Notes: generated by a model not told the origin, from the letters alone. Counted from the first letter of the stretch, positions 38,455 through 48,366 are shown. The stretch is DNA of 64,000 nucleotides from Pelagomonas calceolata (GCA_918797485.1 CAKKNE010000003.1:4898001-4962000); one strand, 5' to 3'. Numbers and translations: made by a program.

Positions 38455-39795
38455 TTACCCGGCATACTCCGCCGTCGCCCAGCTCACGGACGGCTTACCA
38501 TGGCGGAGGAGGAGCGCCCGGAGCTCCGCGTTAGGCCGTTCGTAGTACCGGTGGAGAGCCGCACGCGCGCCCGGACTGATTCCGGCCTCCCAGGAAGCGT
38601 CGAAGGACCCCTTGTTGGCAAAGCCAGGCCGAATGGCGGCGGACATCGCGCCACCTACCTTGCCCCCGTAGCCGCGCGCGTGTGTGCCTCGGTTCTCGCG
38701 CGTGTTGAAGACAAGTGAGGTATCGAAGCCTGAGAAGTTCGCACTGGGTCGCGGGTCGAGGCCCAGGTGGTGCGCGACCTCGTCCATCACGGCCGCTGGG
38801 TCCACCGCAAAGGCCGCGTAGTCCACCACAAGTAATTGGTCTGAAGGCAGCACTTGAAAAAATATGTCCAGGTACTTTGCGTAGTAGCCGTGGAGCACGA
38901 AAGGGCTCACGTAGCAGTCGCCCTTGCCGTCCTTGGGGGCCTCGCCGAGCGTGCGGTGGTAACGCTGATCAGGGCACTTGGCGAGCACGCTGAGCCTGCA
39001 GGGGGAAAACTATCGGCCGCGTGCAAGGCCACCAAACACTGGAACCGTGCGCATCCAGCGCCAGGGAGTCGAGAGTTGGCGGTGTGTAGTTGGATAGCTC
39101 GCCGTCGAGGCGCGTGTCTCTCAACGCATCGCGGTTTCTGAGAAGGTGCTTGTGGAGCGTGCCATCGGCCTTCTTATTCGCGTACGCCGAGCACGCGCGC
39201 GCGATTGGTTCGCGGAGGCTCACGACAAGCTTGACGAGGGGCATGTAGCGCAACAAGTTGGACAGGACCTGGGGCCCAGCCACGAGGTAGTCGGGTGAAC
39301 CCTCCCCGTAGACATGCACGGCCTCGTCGGTGGGCACCCGCAGCGGGAAGCGGGGCATGTAATCCTGGAGGAAGTCGGTCATGCTGACCATGCGTCCGCC
39401 GTCGTAACCCGGCTGGCGGCTGCGTGCGCTCCTCGTGGGCGGCCAGATGCTGCCCCAGAAGTTCAGCTCCTTCTCCTTAGGCAGCAGCACCTGGGGGTGC
39501 TGGCCGAGGTAAGCGAACATGGACGTCGTGCCTGCCTTCTGCGCGCCAATGATGGTGAAGCGCGGCAGGCACACGGGCGCCGACAAGGACCAGTGGAAGA
39601 AGGGTTCGCAGAGGTCCGGCGTCGGCGGGCGCGCCGTCGGTGGTGATCCGCCCCACCTGCATGGGGTGTGTCTCTCGGGCACGTCGGACTCTTTGGGGAC
39701 GAAGCGACGGCAGCCCCAGCTCTGATGTTCGACGCCGAAGCAAACGCAGCGAGGAGCGCCGCAGCGTCGGCCGGCGCAGGAGCAGCGAAGCGCAT
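38455..39795 (-). CDS. Heparan-sulfate-type sulfotransferase, spliced
   Basis: The core is on two frames. The 5' part has FTIIGAQKAGTTSMFAYLGQHP, KELNFW, GEGSPDYL and LVKLVVSLREPIARACSAYANKK, the PAPS and 3'-phosphate sites in the HS3ST/NDST style. The 3' part, after a frame change near 38980-39060, has YAKYLDIFFQVLPSDQLLVVDYAAFAVDPAAVMDEVAHHLGL and YYERPNAELRALLLRHG. An acceptor CCCCCTGCAG at 39001 fits an intron. A likely signal-peptide exon starts at 39795 (MRFAAPAPADAAALLAAFASA) in a third frame, implying another intron near 39640-39690. Heparan-type enzymes sulfate glucosamine or uronic acid in the Golgi. Exon limits are approximate; a frameshifted pseudogene is the alternative. Confidence 0.7.
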
Positions 39796-40036
39796 CTCGG
39801 CAGCGAATGCATCCCAGGCAAACGCGTGGTCGTCAGCGTGCGCGGCCCGATGGAAGCTGACCCCCCGCGCGGCGCTGTCCCGCGCGTAGTGGGATATCCT
39901 GTTGCTCAGAAAACCATCGTTGTGCTCGAGGCGGACGCCCGCGGCCTGGAGGCACTGACCGAGCCTGCGTGGACGTCAACAACTTGATTGGCCGGGCTCG
40001 AAGGGGTCTCCACTCGACGTCCCATTTCGATTTCGC

Positions 40037-42415
40037 TCAAAACTGGGCAGTGCGGAGGAGTGACTGGCAACATTCGTCGACGAGACACGATCGGAGGCAG
40101 GCCCAATGTTTTAGATTCCCACGCAGGCTTCCAAGCCAGCCGTCGCCCCCCGGCACGCTGCTGGAGATGATGGGAAAGGTGCGTTTCGTGCACTCGGCTG
40201 CGGAGATCTTGTCGAGGGCCGTACGCGAGAGCGCGATGCCCGGACCGCCGCCCAGCAGCATGGTCTTGCGGCTGTGGAATTTACGGCCGACCGCCAGCGC
40301 CGAGCGCGCAGCGAAGCCGTACCAGCCGAGCGTCGCGCGTAGACGACCCGGTAGGACGTAGGTATCATCGTCCATAAGTACGAGCCAGTCGGTGCGAGTT
40401 GCGTTGGCGTCCGCCAGCAGACCGAACGTTGCGGGGTTTTTCGCCGAGAGCCAGCCGACCATGTGTGCGACCTTTGCGCGGAGCCACAAATTCCAGGAAG
40501 ACGTTTTCCTCAGCGACGTCTGATAAAAGTCCCGGCGCGCGAGGTTACTCGATGCTGAGGCTCGCTTGCGGTTCTTGCGCCCGACCGGCCGCGGCGCAGG
40601 AGCAGGGGGCAGCTGGAGGCCGACGAGCCGCACGTCCTGGCGCCGGCGGTCGACGTCGAATAGCCCGGCGGCCAGATTTGCTGAGCAGCGCACGCGAGTC
40701 CCCTCCGCCACGACTGCGGCTTCTGGCGTGTAATCTTTCCCATAAGCGACGAAGCCGCGCCGGTGCCTTTCTCGCGGCCTAGACCGCCAGTGCGCGCCGG
40801 CCGCGGCGATGGCCTGGCGCGGCTCCCCGCGGCCGTCGGGTTCTTGGGCCAGGCGCCGCGCGGCCCCCAGGAGTTCTGGTATGTCGCGTTCCAATTCGGC
40901 GCGAACGGAGAGAAACGCATGTTCGTCGATGAAGAAGTAGACGTTGGCCTGTGATGCCCAGGTGCCTAGCACATCAACAACAACGCGCCTGACGGCGTTC
41001 TCTGGTGTAATTATCGCGAAGGCCACGTTGGCGCTCGAGACTGGAGGTGGCGCTCGGAACGCCCCGCCAACCTGGGACTTCGTCTCGAAGCCCGCGGCCG
41101 GAAGTTCCACCGCAGTCGAGAGCTTGATCGACGCGTAGCGGGCACCAAACGCGAGCAACCCAGCGGTGTCCAGCGGGCCAGCAGCCACGGGCTCCTGAGC
41201 GCTCTCGAGCGTGGACCTGAACACGTGCGACGCATCCTTCGGGTATGCACCGAGGGCCCAGAGGCAGGACGCAACCAGCGCGACGGACGCGTCCGCGGCC
41301 CGAAGGCTCGCTGACGCTGTACACAAGGGCTCGCGCGCCGGCGCCCGCGCCATCGCTCGGAGGAAGTCTGTTCGGATGACGACGCCGTTTTCTGGGACCA
41401 CATGCGGCAGATGACCCGAATAGGGAATTTCACTCGCATTGCGCGTGCGACCCACGTAGGGTGGCGTCTTCGCCCAGGGGTTGCGTCTGCGACCCGGGTT
41501 CCGGCGCCGCGCCTCGGCAAGGAAGGCCCCCAAATTTTGCGGATGCACGCCGGTCGCGGCCGGGACAACACAGACCCAAGGGGACCAGATGCGCTTCAGG
41601 GCCACGACGCGGCGTAAGGTATCGAAATAATTGGCGACGCTCGGCACGCGCACTCTGTGCACGACTCCAGTACCACAGGCCCCCACTACGACCGTCTCAG
41701 GCCCGGATTTGTCCTTGGACAAGATGGCCTCGGCGCGGGCCTCGGGCACGGAAAAGCCGACGACAAAGTCTGTCACATACACAACCCTCGAAGGAGGCAC
41801 ATGCCGGAGCCACGTGCACTGCGCAGCAAAGATGTGCGGCCGCTGGCGTTCGTCGGCGAGGACAAGGTAGCTGACGGCTGCTTCGGCTGCCTTCTCGGGC
41901 TCCGAGGCAAAGTACGGCGGTAGGCTACACGCCACGTCACTGGGGAAGATGCAGGGCTTGGCGGCTCTGCGCAGGGCTCCCACGCAGCACCCTTCGGTGC
42001 CCTTGCGCTTCGTGGCGACATCGACCTCGTCATCGCAGGCCGACTCGCCGCAGGCGCCGCACTCCTTCGGGCAGCACGCGTTGCCGGCGTACTCCGCGGA
42101 GTCGGCGTTCGTGCCCCGCAAACCTTTCGCGCAGAGCAGCTCGGCGTCCGTCTGGCCCACGGCCGGCCGTCTCTCATTCTTCTTGTCGGGCTCGCCCTCG
42201 TGCGGCGTCCGCGGCGGGACCAGCAGGCCCTGGCAGGCCTTGGTGTCGTCGCAGCGCCCGTCGCGCCGACACCGCCGCCGGTACCCCACCCGAGAGGTGG
42301 GTTCGCAGTACACGCCGCATCGCATTTCGTCGCAACCCGCCTGCTTGCTGGTGTAGTAGGTCATGACGGAGCCGGCGGCCAGGGCGAGGGGCAGCCAATT
42401 GAGGCAAATGATCAT
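40037..42415 (-). CDS. Double Fringe/C1GALT-like GT31 glycosyltransferase with Cys-rich N-terminus
   Basis: A 792-residue intronless protein. A short hydrophobic N-terminus is followed by a Cys-rich stretch (about residues 28-155). Two GT31-like halves follow. The first (about 180-430) has YLVLADERQRPHIFAAQCTWL, VVYVTDF and WSPWVCVVPAATGV, but lacks a clear D-D-D. The second (about 460-790) has VAFAIITPENAVRRVVVDVLGTWA, the catalytic TDWLVLMDDDTYVLPGRL (about 675-692) and LLGGGPGIALSRTAL, typical of Fringe/core-1 beta-1,3-transferases. So one active and one degenerate domain are likely. GT31 enzymes extend O-glycans with Gal or GlcNAc in the Golgi. The reading frame end at 40037 may hide a further spliced exon. 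Confidence 0.75.
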   Translation of the reverse strand: MIICLNWLPLALAAGSVMTYYTSKQAGCDEMRCGVYCEPTSRVGYRRRCRRDGRCDDTKACQGLLVPPRTPHEGEPDKKNERRPAVGQTDAELLCAKGLRGTNADSAEYAGNACCPKECGACGESACDDEVDVATKRKGTEGCCVGALRRAAKPCIFPSDVACSLPPYFASEPEKAAEAAVSYLVLADERQRPHIFAAQCTWLRHVPPSRVVYVTDFVVGFSVPEARAEAILSKDKSGPETVVVGACGTGVVHRVRVPSVANYFDTLRRVVALKRIWSPWVCVVPAATGVHPQNLGAFLAEARRRNPGRRRNPWAKTPPYVGRTRNASEIPYSGHLPHVVPENGVVIRTDFLRAMARAPAREPLCTASASLRAADASVALVASCLWALGAYPKDASHVFRSTLESAQEPVAAGPLDTAGLLAFGARYASIKLSTAVELPAAGFETKSQVGGAFRAPPPVSSANVAFAIITPENAVRRVVVDVLGTWASQANVYFFIDEHAFLSVRAELERDIPELLGAARRLAQEPDGRGEPRQAIAAAGAHWRSRPRERHRRGFVAYGKDYTPEAAVVAEGTRVRCSANLAAGLFDVDRRRQDVRLVGLQLPPAPAPRPVGRKNRKRASASSNLARRDFYQTSLRKTSSWNLWLRAKVAHMVGWLSAKNPATFGLLADANATRTDWLVLMDDDTYVLPGRLRATLGWYGFAARSALAVGRKFHSRKTMLLGGGPGIALSRTALDKISAAECTKRTFPIISSSVPGGDGWLGSLRGNLKHWACLRSCLVDECCQSLLRTAQF

Positions 42416-42499
42416 CCTGATTCAGCTAAAGGGCGGGGCGCCTGCTCGCCTCACACCATGGTCCCGGGGCTCTGATCCGTAGGTACCGGTACTAGAAAG

Positions 42500-42660
42500 C
42501 TTAGCAAGAGTATGTCGCAGCGTTATGTAGAGTAGCAGGGTCCTAGCACACCAGCCAAAGGCTGTGCCTACCTAACTACGAGAGTGTTTTATAGCAAATT
42601 GTTGTTACAACGTAGTGCAATGTACACTCGTTGTATAGACTCAAATTTAGGGGGAAGTCG
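42500..42660 (+). repeat. Dispersed 'ATGTCGCAG' repeat
   Basis: AGCAAGAGTATGTCGCAGCG, hairpin CAGCC-AAA-GGCTG, GAGAGTGTTTTATAGC, TTGTATAGACTCAAATTTAG. The 3' end is truncated. Confidence 0.8.
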
Positions 42661-42671
42661 CCTCTCTCTCC

Positions 42672-42790
42672 TAACTATTATCATCCTGAGTCACTTTTAT
42701 TGACGGACGCAATTCCCCGTCACAAACCCCATCAAACATGGGAGAAACTATTTCGTTAGACGACTACACTACGCTGCCGGGGAAGTCCGG
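42672..42790 (+). repeat. Host repeat with the empty site of the 546-bp element
   Basis: AACTATTATCATCCTGAGTC through CATCAAACATGGGAGAAAC|TATTTCGTTAGACGAC matches 46255-46335 joined to 46882-46910, but without the element inserted there. Confidence 0.85.
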
Positions 42791-42835
42791 AGCTACACAC
42801 TCTATTTCCCTATGCATCGCATAAAAATAACCTCG

Positions 42836-42905
42836 GTTAGGATTAGGGTTAGGGTTGAAATTAAGGGAGGTTAGGGTTGATATTAAGGCAGGTTAGAGGT
42901 CAAGT
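42836..42905 (+). repeat. Telomere-like GGTTAG repeat tract
   Basis: Short run of GGTTAGGATTAGGGTTAGGG followed by degenerate GGTTAGGGTTGA/T units. It is an interstitial TTAGGG-like tract beside other repeats. Confidence 0.55.
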
Positions 42906-43066
42906 ATACTAGAAAAAAAAAATCTGAGGTTATCATGGGACCTAGCATGTTTTTCCCACTAGCTTGTCGAGTTTTTCTAGAAAAACTTGACACGTAAGTT
43001 GCCGCGCCGCGGGCCTCCCGGATAAGTCCCGAATCAGCCCGTTTATGGGGTGGTTCAAAGGAGGGA

Positions 43067-43801
43067 TTACCGAGGTTCAAATTGGAACGGCGCGCTGGCC
43101 GGGGTGACGCGGGGTTGTGGCGGGGGGTCCGCACGCAAGAGTTCGACGGCGCGCGGCGCGCCCCAACTCGCAAAGGCGGGCACTGGCCGGAGGCCCAAGC
43201 GCCTGGCCGTGTCGACGAGCGCCAAGATCTGCGACTGGCACCACCTCTGGACGGCGAGATCGCGGGCCCAGGCCGGGATGGCGCCGCCCGGGTCGACGCA
43301 GGAGTAATGCGAAATCAGCGTCTCGGTTTCGGAGACAGCCGTAAAGTTCCACCACACGGTGTGCGCCAGCGTCCGGACCGCGCCCGGCGCGACGGGCGTG
43401 CCCTCGTCGACGCTCTCGAAGTGGACGGACACCGTCTGGTTCCGTCGCCATTCTCTCCGGCGCAGCACGAGTTCCCTATCGCGCACCGGCCAAGGCTGCT
43501 TGAACCGCTGATACACGTACGTGCCGCCGTCGGCGCCCGTCCACTCGCGCGCATCGACGAGCGTCGCGTCCCAGTGCCCGTGCTGGTCCAGGTCGCCGAA
43601 GACGCTCATCAGCTCCGCGACCGACGCCTCGACTACGGCCTCGCCGTGCACGGCGCAGAGCTGCGACGTCGCGTCGATGCGCGCGCGCGTCGTGACGCCC
43701 TTGGCGGCGCTGACGACGCGCCACTCCGGCGTCAGCTTGGCGGCGGCCGTTGCGATCGCGGCTAGGAACAGCAGGGGCGATATATGGGTCTGGCTTGCCA
43801 T
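43067..43801 (-). CDS. Secreted START-domain lipid-binding protein
   Basis: A 244-residue intronless protein with signal peptide SPLLFLAAIATAAAKL. A START fold follows: KGVTTRARIDATSQLCAVHGEAVVEASVAELMSVFGDLDQHGHWDATLVDAREW, YVYQRFKQPWPVRDRELVLRRREW, VRTLAHTVWWNFTAV, then the START hallmark ISHYSCVDPGGAIPAWARDLAV. The long C-terminal helix that closes the lipid pocket is present. START proteins bind sterols, phospholipids or ceramides. A signal peptide is uncommon for this fold and suggests a lumenal or extracellular job. Confidence 0.82.
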   Translation of the reverse strand: MASQTHISPLLFLAAIATAAAKLTPEWRVVSAAKGVTTRARIDATSQLCAVHGEAVVEASVAELMSVFGDLDQHGHWDATLVDAREWTGADGGTYVYQRFKQPWPVRDRELVLRRREWRRNQTVSVHFESVDEGTPVAPGAVRTLAHTVWWNFTAVSETETLISHYSCVDPGGAIPAWARDLAVQRWCQSQILALVDTARRLGLRPVPAFASWGAPRAVELLRADPPPQPRVTPASAPFQFEPR

Positions 43802-43857
43802 TTTATGTTTGCTTCGCGCAGGTGGTTCGTGACAGCATTACAAGCTCGTACTCTGAG

Positions 43858-43985
43858 TAGCAAGAGTATGTCGCAGCGTGATGTAAAGTAGTAGGGAAAT
43901 GCTCACCAGCCAGAGGCTGGGCCAAGCCAACTACGTCAACGTTACTGCAAATTAATTGGTTTACACCGTGCCTACGGTACCGACG
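43858..43985 (+). repeat. Dispersed 'ATGTCGCAG' repeat, truncated
   Basis: AGCAAGAGTATGTCGCAGCG, hairpin CAGCC-AGA-GGCTG, then a break at TTACACCGTG followed by a CTACGGTACCG motif. Confidence 0.75.
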
Positions 43986-44141
43986 CGGTACCGTACCTCG
44001 GGGCAGCGGCCTCAGGCTGAGGGTCACGGTAACTTGAGTTCATCTTAATTAGGACTCATGGAGGATGGGTCAATTTCCGAGTCTTATTCAAAAAAAAAAT
44101 TACCGGAATAGAGGTCCAGCGATATTAGCTTCGGTATGTGC

Positions 44142-44395
44142 TGGTGTCTAATGAGCTGGGTCACGGTGCAGCAAGTGCACAATGCAGCTGTGGTAGCTAG
44201 GTCTCTCGGGTGTCTATGTGACACGGAGATGCCAACAGGAAGAACTCTCACTGAAACGTGAGAGTGTGGGAACCCCCTCAACTCTGAGAGAAGGAAGTAT
44301 CCTAAGATACAGGCCACTAGCCTCTGATATCTACTAGAACCTGTGAGGAGCTCTAGATAAAGGTAACTACAGCATCATAGCACAATCGCTGTAAG
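44142..44395 (-). repeat. 120-bp unit plus ACAGCGATTG block, reverse copy
   Basis: The complement of 33140-33258 lies at 44142-44280, followed by the complement of 32991-33135 (CACTAGCCTCTGATATCTAC ... TAGCACAATCGCTGTA). The order confirms these are parts of one element. Confidence 0.75.
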
Positions 44396-44506
44396 AGGTC
44401 ATGAACTCTGTTCCGATAGTAAGGGGGAAGTAAGGGGTTTCTTAGGGTAGGGGGTTTCTTACTACAAGCCTCAGCCTGAGTACCGTGACTGAAGTAGCTC
44501 ATGCAG

Positions 44507-45517
44507 TCACAGCACAATGCAATCCAGCTTGTCACCGTGCCAACTAGCCAACTGACACCTGCTTGAGCACGACAATGATGACGAAGAGTTCCAAGGCAAC
44601 ACCATAGAAAAGTATCGCTCCATCGAGTCCCAGCGTTGTTTTCCTACACCATCGGTGTCATACAGTTCCTGTAAGTCTGAAGGCGAAATTTTTTCGAGTT
44701 GAGAAACTTGATTTCCTTTCAAATTGCCCACCTTGTGGATCGCCCTATTTTTAGATACAATGATTGCCCTGGAGCCTACCTCTGTCCCATTCTTTGGAAT
44801 AATCGAAGCCATGGACGTCCCCCCGCTGGTTGCAATTGTCGATGCTTGAGGAAAGCATTGGAGAAGACTATTCATTTGTCGATAGTCAAATATCGCAACG
44901 CGCGCACTCGTGTTGGAGGTGAAAAATTTCTTCCTAACGACATCGGCTGGACTACGACCCAATTCATGGGGGCGCTCGCGGACCCATCTAAAGCTTGCGA
45001 GTGAACTGCACTTTCCACGCTTAGCCCATCCGCGCTGCTCACATATGTACCTCGTAGCAGAGCGGAGCCAGGACATCTTGTCACGCACTGAGATCAGAAA
45101 CAATGTCTCCAGGCCGCACGGACTAGATATCAATTCCTGCAAATCGATGAGGCGATTCTCGCGATTCTTCCCAATGCCAAAACCTGTAACTTTCCAATCA
45201 CAATGGTCCTTCCGTGTGTCGCGGGACACCGATTTCCATGTGTGCCCAAAGAAAGTGTTAAGGGTTGTCCCTGCGCACTTGGCTGGTGCCCCAATGAAAA
45301 TCCTTTGTAAATGAAGATTATCTACGTACGCGCGCAAATGCGAACACCAACCCTGAGTCGTCGGGGCCGGACGCGCGGACAACAAAGATTTGTTCAAACC
45401 GCTAGTGTTGTGCTCTTGTGGGGCATGTGATGGCGCTGCTCCTCTACTGTTCCTTGCCCGAGTAGGGGGCAGTATCGCGCCGCGGATGAGCAGGTGGACG
45501 ACCGTAATGCTCAACAT
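44507..45517 (-). CDS. Sulfotransferase-like type II protein (carbohydrate type)
   Basis: A 336-residue intronless protein with an N-terminal hydrophobic anchor (MLSITVVHLLIRGAILPP). The PAPS loop is RIFIGAPAKCAGTTLNTFFG (72-91), the K-C-A-G-T(T/S) form typical of Golgi carbohydrate sulfotransferases. LETLFLISVRDKMSWLRSATRY (137-158) gives the 3'-phosphate strand. The middle is rich in Ser/Arg/Lys, unlike the Ala-rich housekeeping proteins, and the gene is visibly less GC-rich. The acceptor is unknown. It lies between repeat copies with palindrome clusters at its 5' side. Confidence 0.7.
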   Translation of the reverse strand: MLSITVVHLLIRGAILPPTRARNSRGAAPSHAPQEHNTSGLNKSLLSARPAPTTQGWCSHLRAYVDNLHLQRIFIGAPAKCAGTTLNTFFGHTWKSVSRDTRKDHCDWKVTGFGIGKNRENRLIDLQELISSPCGLETLFLISVRDKMSWLRSATRYICEQRGWAKRGKCSSLASFRWVRERPHELGRSPADVVRKKFFTSNTSARVAIFDYRQMNSLLQCFPQASTIATSGGTSMASIIPKNGTEVGSRAIIVSKNRAIHKVGNLKGNQVSQLEKISPSDLQELYDTDGVGKQRWDSMERYFSMVLPWNSSSSLSCSSRCQLASWHGDKLDCIVL

Positions 45518-45524
45518 GATGTGC

Positions 45525-45575
45525 CTACGGTACCGTAGGTACTGGTATGTCGATACCGTAGGTACCTACGGTAGG
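45525..45575. repeat. GTACCGTAGGTACC palindrome cluster
   Basis: CTACGGTACCGTAGGTACTGG then GATACCGTAGGTACCTACGG lie directly upstream of the sulfotransferase start. Confidence 0.7.
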
Positions 45576-45774
45576 GGAGTTTTCACCTCAGAGGCTAACC
45601 CCATAAGTAAGCTACCTTTACAAATATAGGTAAAGAGGTGACCTCCTTGGAACCTTGGAACGAACTCCACAAGACCAGGGATTACAAAGTAGAATGAAAG
45701 CTAGGGCGACCAACGTCCAGGCCCCAGCCCGGGCCCCGCGCGGGTATAGCACGCTCTATCAGCCGGCATGTGCC

Positions 45775-45895
45775 CGGAGCTGATATCATGATTTCCCTAT
45801 ATCCCGGATCTTTCTACTTATCCAAGTGGATCAAGCCCGGCGCTAAGTAGGCGCCGTAAAAACACCGGGGTGAACCTAAAGTAAGTTCACTTCAG
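45775..45895 (+). repeat. Partial LTR of the gypsy-like family
   Basis: The 3' part of the 4528-4790 LTR, from about CGGAGCTGATATC through GTAGGCGCCGTAAAAACACC to the terminal GTTCACTTCA. Confidence 0.65.
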
Positions 45896-45954
45896 TTCTG
45901 TTCAAGTTTGATACTAGCCTGAGTATGCCGCGCAGCCAAATGGATACAAGTCTG

Positions 45955-46142
45955 GGTGGACGTAGTTGCCACCTGATATACAGTCCCCAGAGAGAGAAAC
46001 ATACTAGCCCATCCTACCCTAGATATGTATCTCCCACTCTCTAAATTTGAGTCTATACACTGAGTGTCTATCGACGCTACGGTGTAAACCAATTTACTAT
46101 AGAACACTCTCGTCACGGCCCACGGTAGGTTGGCTTGGCCCA
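45955..46142 (-). repeat. Dispersed 'ATGTCGCAG' repeat, reverse copy
   Basis: The complement of the 3' part: AGATATGTATCTCCCACTCT, GAGTCTATACACTGAGTG, GGTGTAAACCAATTTACTAT, CTCGTC, then the hairpin CAGCC-TCT-GGCTG. It does not contain the AAGAGTATGTCGC start. Confidence 0.7.
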
Positions 46143-46335
46143 GCCTCTGGCTGCCAGTGGTAAAGTGAACTTACTTTATGGAAGCGAGCGTCCACACCCC
46201 GGGCCCCCTGCTACCGGCCTACTCAGGCTAGCCTCCCAAGACTCGGAGTCCACTAACTATTATCATCCTGAGTCACTTTTATTGACGGACGCAATTCCCC
46301 GTCACAAACCCCATCAAACTTGAACATGGGAGAAA

Positions 46336-46881
46336 CACTTCGACCCCCCCCCTACCATCCTGGCCTACCTAGAAAAGGCCGAATATACACTCGGGCACCC
46401 GCACGATGCGAGGATAGCCGCGCAATTGAGCCGTATCGTATACTTGAAGCAGGTGCATCACTTGGGCTGCCCGAGCGCCCGGAAATGCGGGATACTCTGC
46501 TTTTCAGCATAAAAAAAGACGCACGTAGCGCCAAGATCCAGCTACAGTCGAATCCCCCACCTTCGTACGCACAAACTCTCGCCGGGCGTGCGCAGAAGCT
46601 GCCCTCCGCGCGGCTGCTATCCTGGTACGACCGGGCGAAGCTACGTTCATCTTGGCGTATCGTAGTGGCCGTCTTAGCGTCGCGAGAGACCGATTCGAGG
46701 TTCTCGGCGTACGCGGCGACATAAATAAATCGACGACTTTCGGGACTGAGGACAAGTGCAACCCTTTAGAAGCCACAATTGGAGCTGCGCTACGATACCA
46801 AACCCTGCGGAGCCTCACTGCAACCGAAATCGGGGCGGGAACCGTAAATGTGGCCAAGATGGTAAGGGGGGGGTCGTTGTG
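46336..46881. mobile_element. 546-bp CAC...GTG TIR element, insertion proven by empty site
   Basis: The left end CACTTCGACCCCCCCCCTAC is paired with the right end GGTAAGGGGGGGGTCGTTGTG. It lies between GGGAGAAA and AACTATTTCG. The same flanks are joined without it at 42741-42760, giving a 2-3-bp duplication (AA or AAC). CAC ends with a 2-3-bp duplication recall the CACTA/EnSpm class, but no transposase is present. It is essentially identical to copy B at 9174-9705, pointing to recent movement. Deduced frames on both strands agree over more than 115 codons between copies. Confidence 0.88.
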
Positions 46882-47400
46882 AACTATTTCGTTAGACGAC
46901 TACACTAACTTACTTTCCCTACACACAACGAATCGCCACCGCCAGTCTAAATTCACTATGTTATTATCACTAAATTACATTAATGAAACTATCATGATGT
47001 ACTATTGGGGAGTCAATTCTACTAGTAAGATGCAAACCTCACATACCGAGGGTGACCCTGTGCTCCCGTCCTAAACGGTACGGTGCTTTGCAAAAACCGA
47101 CACCCCCTACTCTCTCACTGCGACACCTGAGAGACCTCAGACTAGCTACTATAGCTGCATACCGTAGGTAGTGCACCAGTGAGGTTGCCGTGACGGTACC
47201 TTCAACTTGAAGTTGGCGTCACACGGTAGGCCCGTGGACTATCGGCTCAAAAAGATTACTACGGACGTTGTAGTGAGTAATGGGTGTCCAATATGTTGTC
47301 GTGTACAATCAATGATATCTGGGACCGTGACCCAGACCGCCCGGCCGCGGGCAGGCCGCGGGCCGGACGGTAGCTGGCCCCGCGGTTAAGTTCTGATAAA
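46882..47400. other. Unassigned AT-rich then GC-rich stretch
   Basis: It includes TTATTATCACTAAATTACATT at 46961. The GC block GCGGGCAGGCCGCGGGCCGG at 47344 is shared with 16404. No gene is seen. Confidence 0.45.
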
Positions 47401-48366
47401 TTACGCTGTGACCGTGGTGCGGTCCGGGGAGCGGCACAGCAGGTCCACGCCAGTGGCGTTGCGGACGCGGTCGACCTCGTTGTAGAACAGGCGCCTGGCA
47501 TGCTCATAGAGGCGCATGTCCACCTGGACGAGCGTGCTAATCATCGCCAGCGTATCCGCATCCAGCGACGTTACGGAGTGGACGGGTACGCGGTGGGTGA
47601 TGTAAGTACCTAGTTTTTTGCTCCGACGCTCCAAGAACGCCACGCAACTGCATTTGCTTCGGGGCAACACGTTCGCAGCGTCAAGGGACCGAAACAACAG
47701 CAGGCATAGCGATGCGTCATAATGCTCCGTCAAGCCGACGATGCCAACCTTTTCCAGATTTGCCACGGCTATTTTCAAAGAAGGCAGGGCGTCGTCGTGT
47801 TTTACGATTCCGTGGGACCAACGGTTCGTTTGCGTGAGGTAGCGAGCTTGCATGTTCCACGGATTATAGCACTTAAACATCATGGGTGCGCCCGTGGCGT
47901 GGTCCGGGGCATGCACGAAGTGCGCCAGCCAATCCCCAAATCCTTCCTTTGGATCGTTCATCGACCAGCGACCGGGGAATTCCGTCCCCCGGGTCACACG
48001 CTTTCCCCATTTATCGTATTTACATTCGAGGAACTGGGAGTAGACGTGTTCCATCGGGTCGCGAAGCAGCACAACCATGTCTCTCGCATGGCCAAGGGTG
48101 TGTGCGAAAGAACGTTCGCTGTTACCCCTGAGCGTGTCGCCGACTCGTAGGAACCGCCCCGAGTCTTGAAGGAACGACGACCCCGCGCACTTCGGGATGT
48201 GGATAAAATTGAACGCCGTAGACTTGTTCATGCGCCATGGCACTGTCACGTCGGTGCCGTTCCAGAGCGTCCCATCCTGAGCAGAGAGGCGCCGCGGCGG
48301 ATCACGCAGGGCCGAGCCCGCCGCAAAAACCAGGCCGAGGGCCGCAACAACGCGCGGCATGGTCAT
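47401..48366 (-). CDS. Sulfotransferase family 2-type, secreted
   Basis: A 321-residue intronless protein with signal peptide MTMPRVVAALGLVFAAGSAL. FNFIHIPKCAGSSFLQ (53-68) is the Sulfotransfer_2 PAPS loop, and MVVLLRDPMEHVYSQFLECKY (97-117) the 3'-phosphate site. VGIVGLTEHYDASLCLLLFRSL is the usual family element after the catalytic core, and RLYEHARRLFYNEV a closing helix. Family 2 includes uronyl-2-O and chondroitin/dermatan sulfotransferases and plant-like relatives. All main motifs are intact, so the enzyme is probably active in the Golgi. Confidence 0.87.
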   Translation of the reverse strand: MTMPRVVAALGLVFAAGSALRDPPRRLSAQDGTLWNGTDVTVPWRMNKSTAFNFIHIPKCAGSSFLQDSGRFLRVGDTLRGNSERSFAHTLGHARDMVVLLRDPMEHVYSQFLECKYDKWGKRVTRGTEFPGRWSMNDPKEGFGDWLAHFVHAPDHATGAPMMFKCYNPWNMQARYLTQTNRWSHGIVKHDDALPSLKIAVANLEKVGIVGLTEHYDASLCLLLFRSLDAANVLPRSKCSCVAFLERRSKKLGTYITHRVPVHSVTSLDADTLAMISTLVQVDMRLYEHARRLFYNEVDRVRNATGVDLLCRSPDRTTVTA

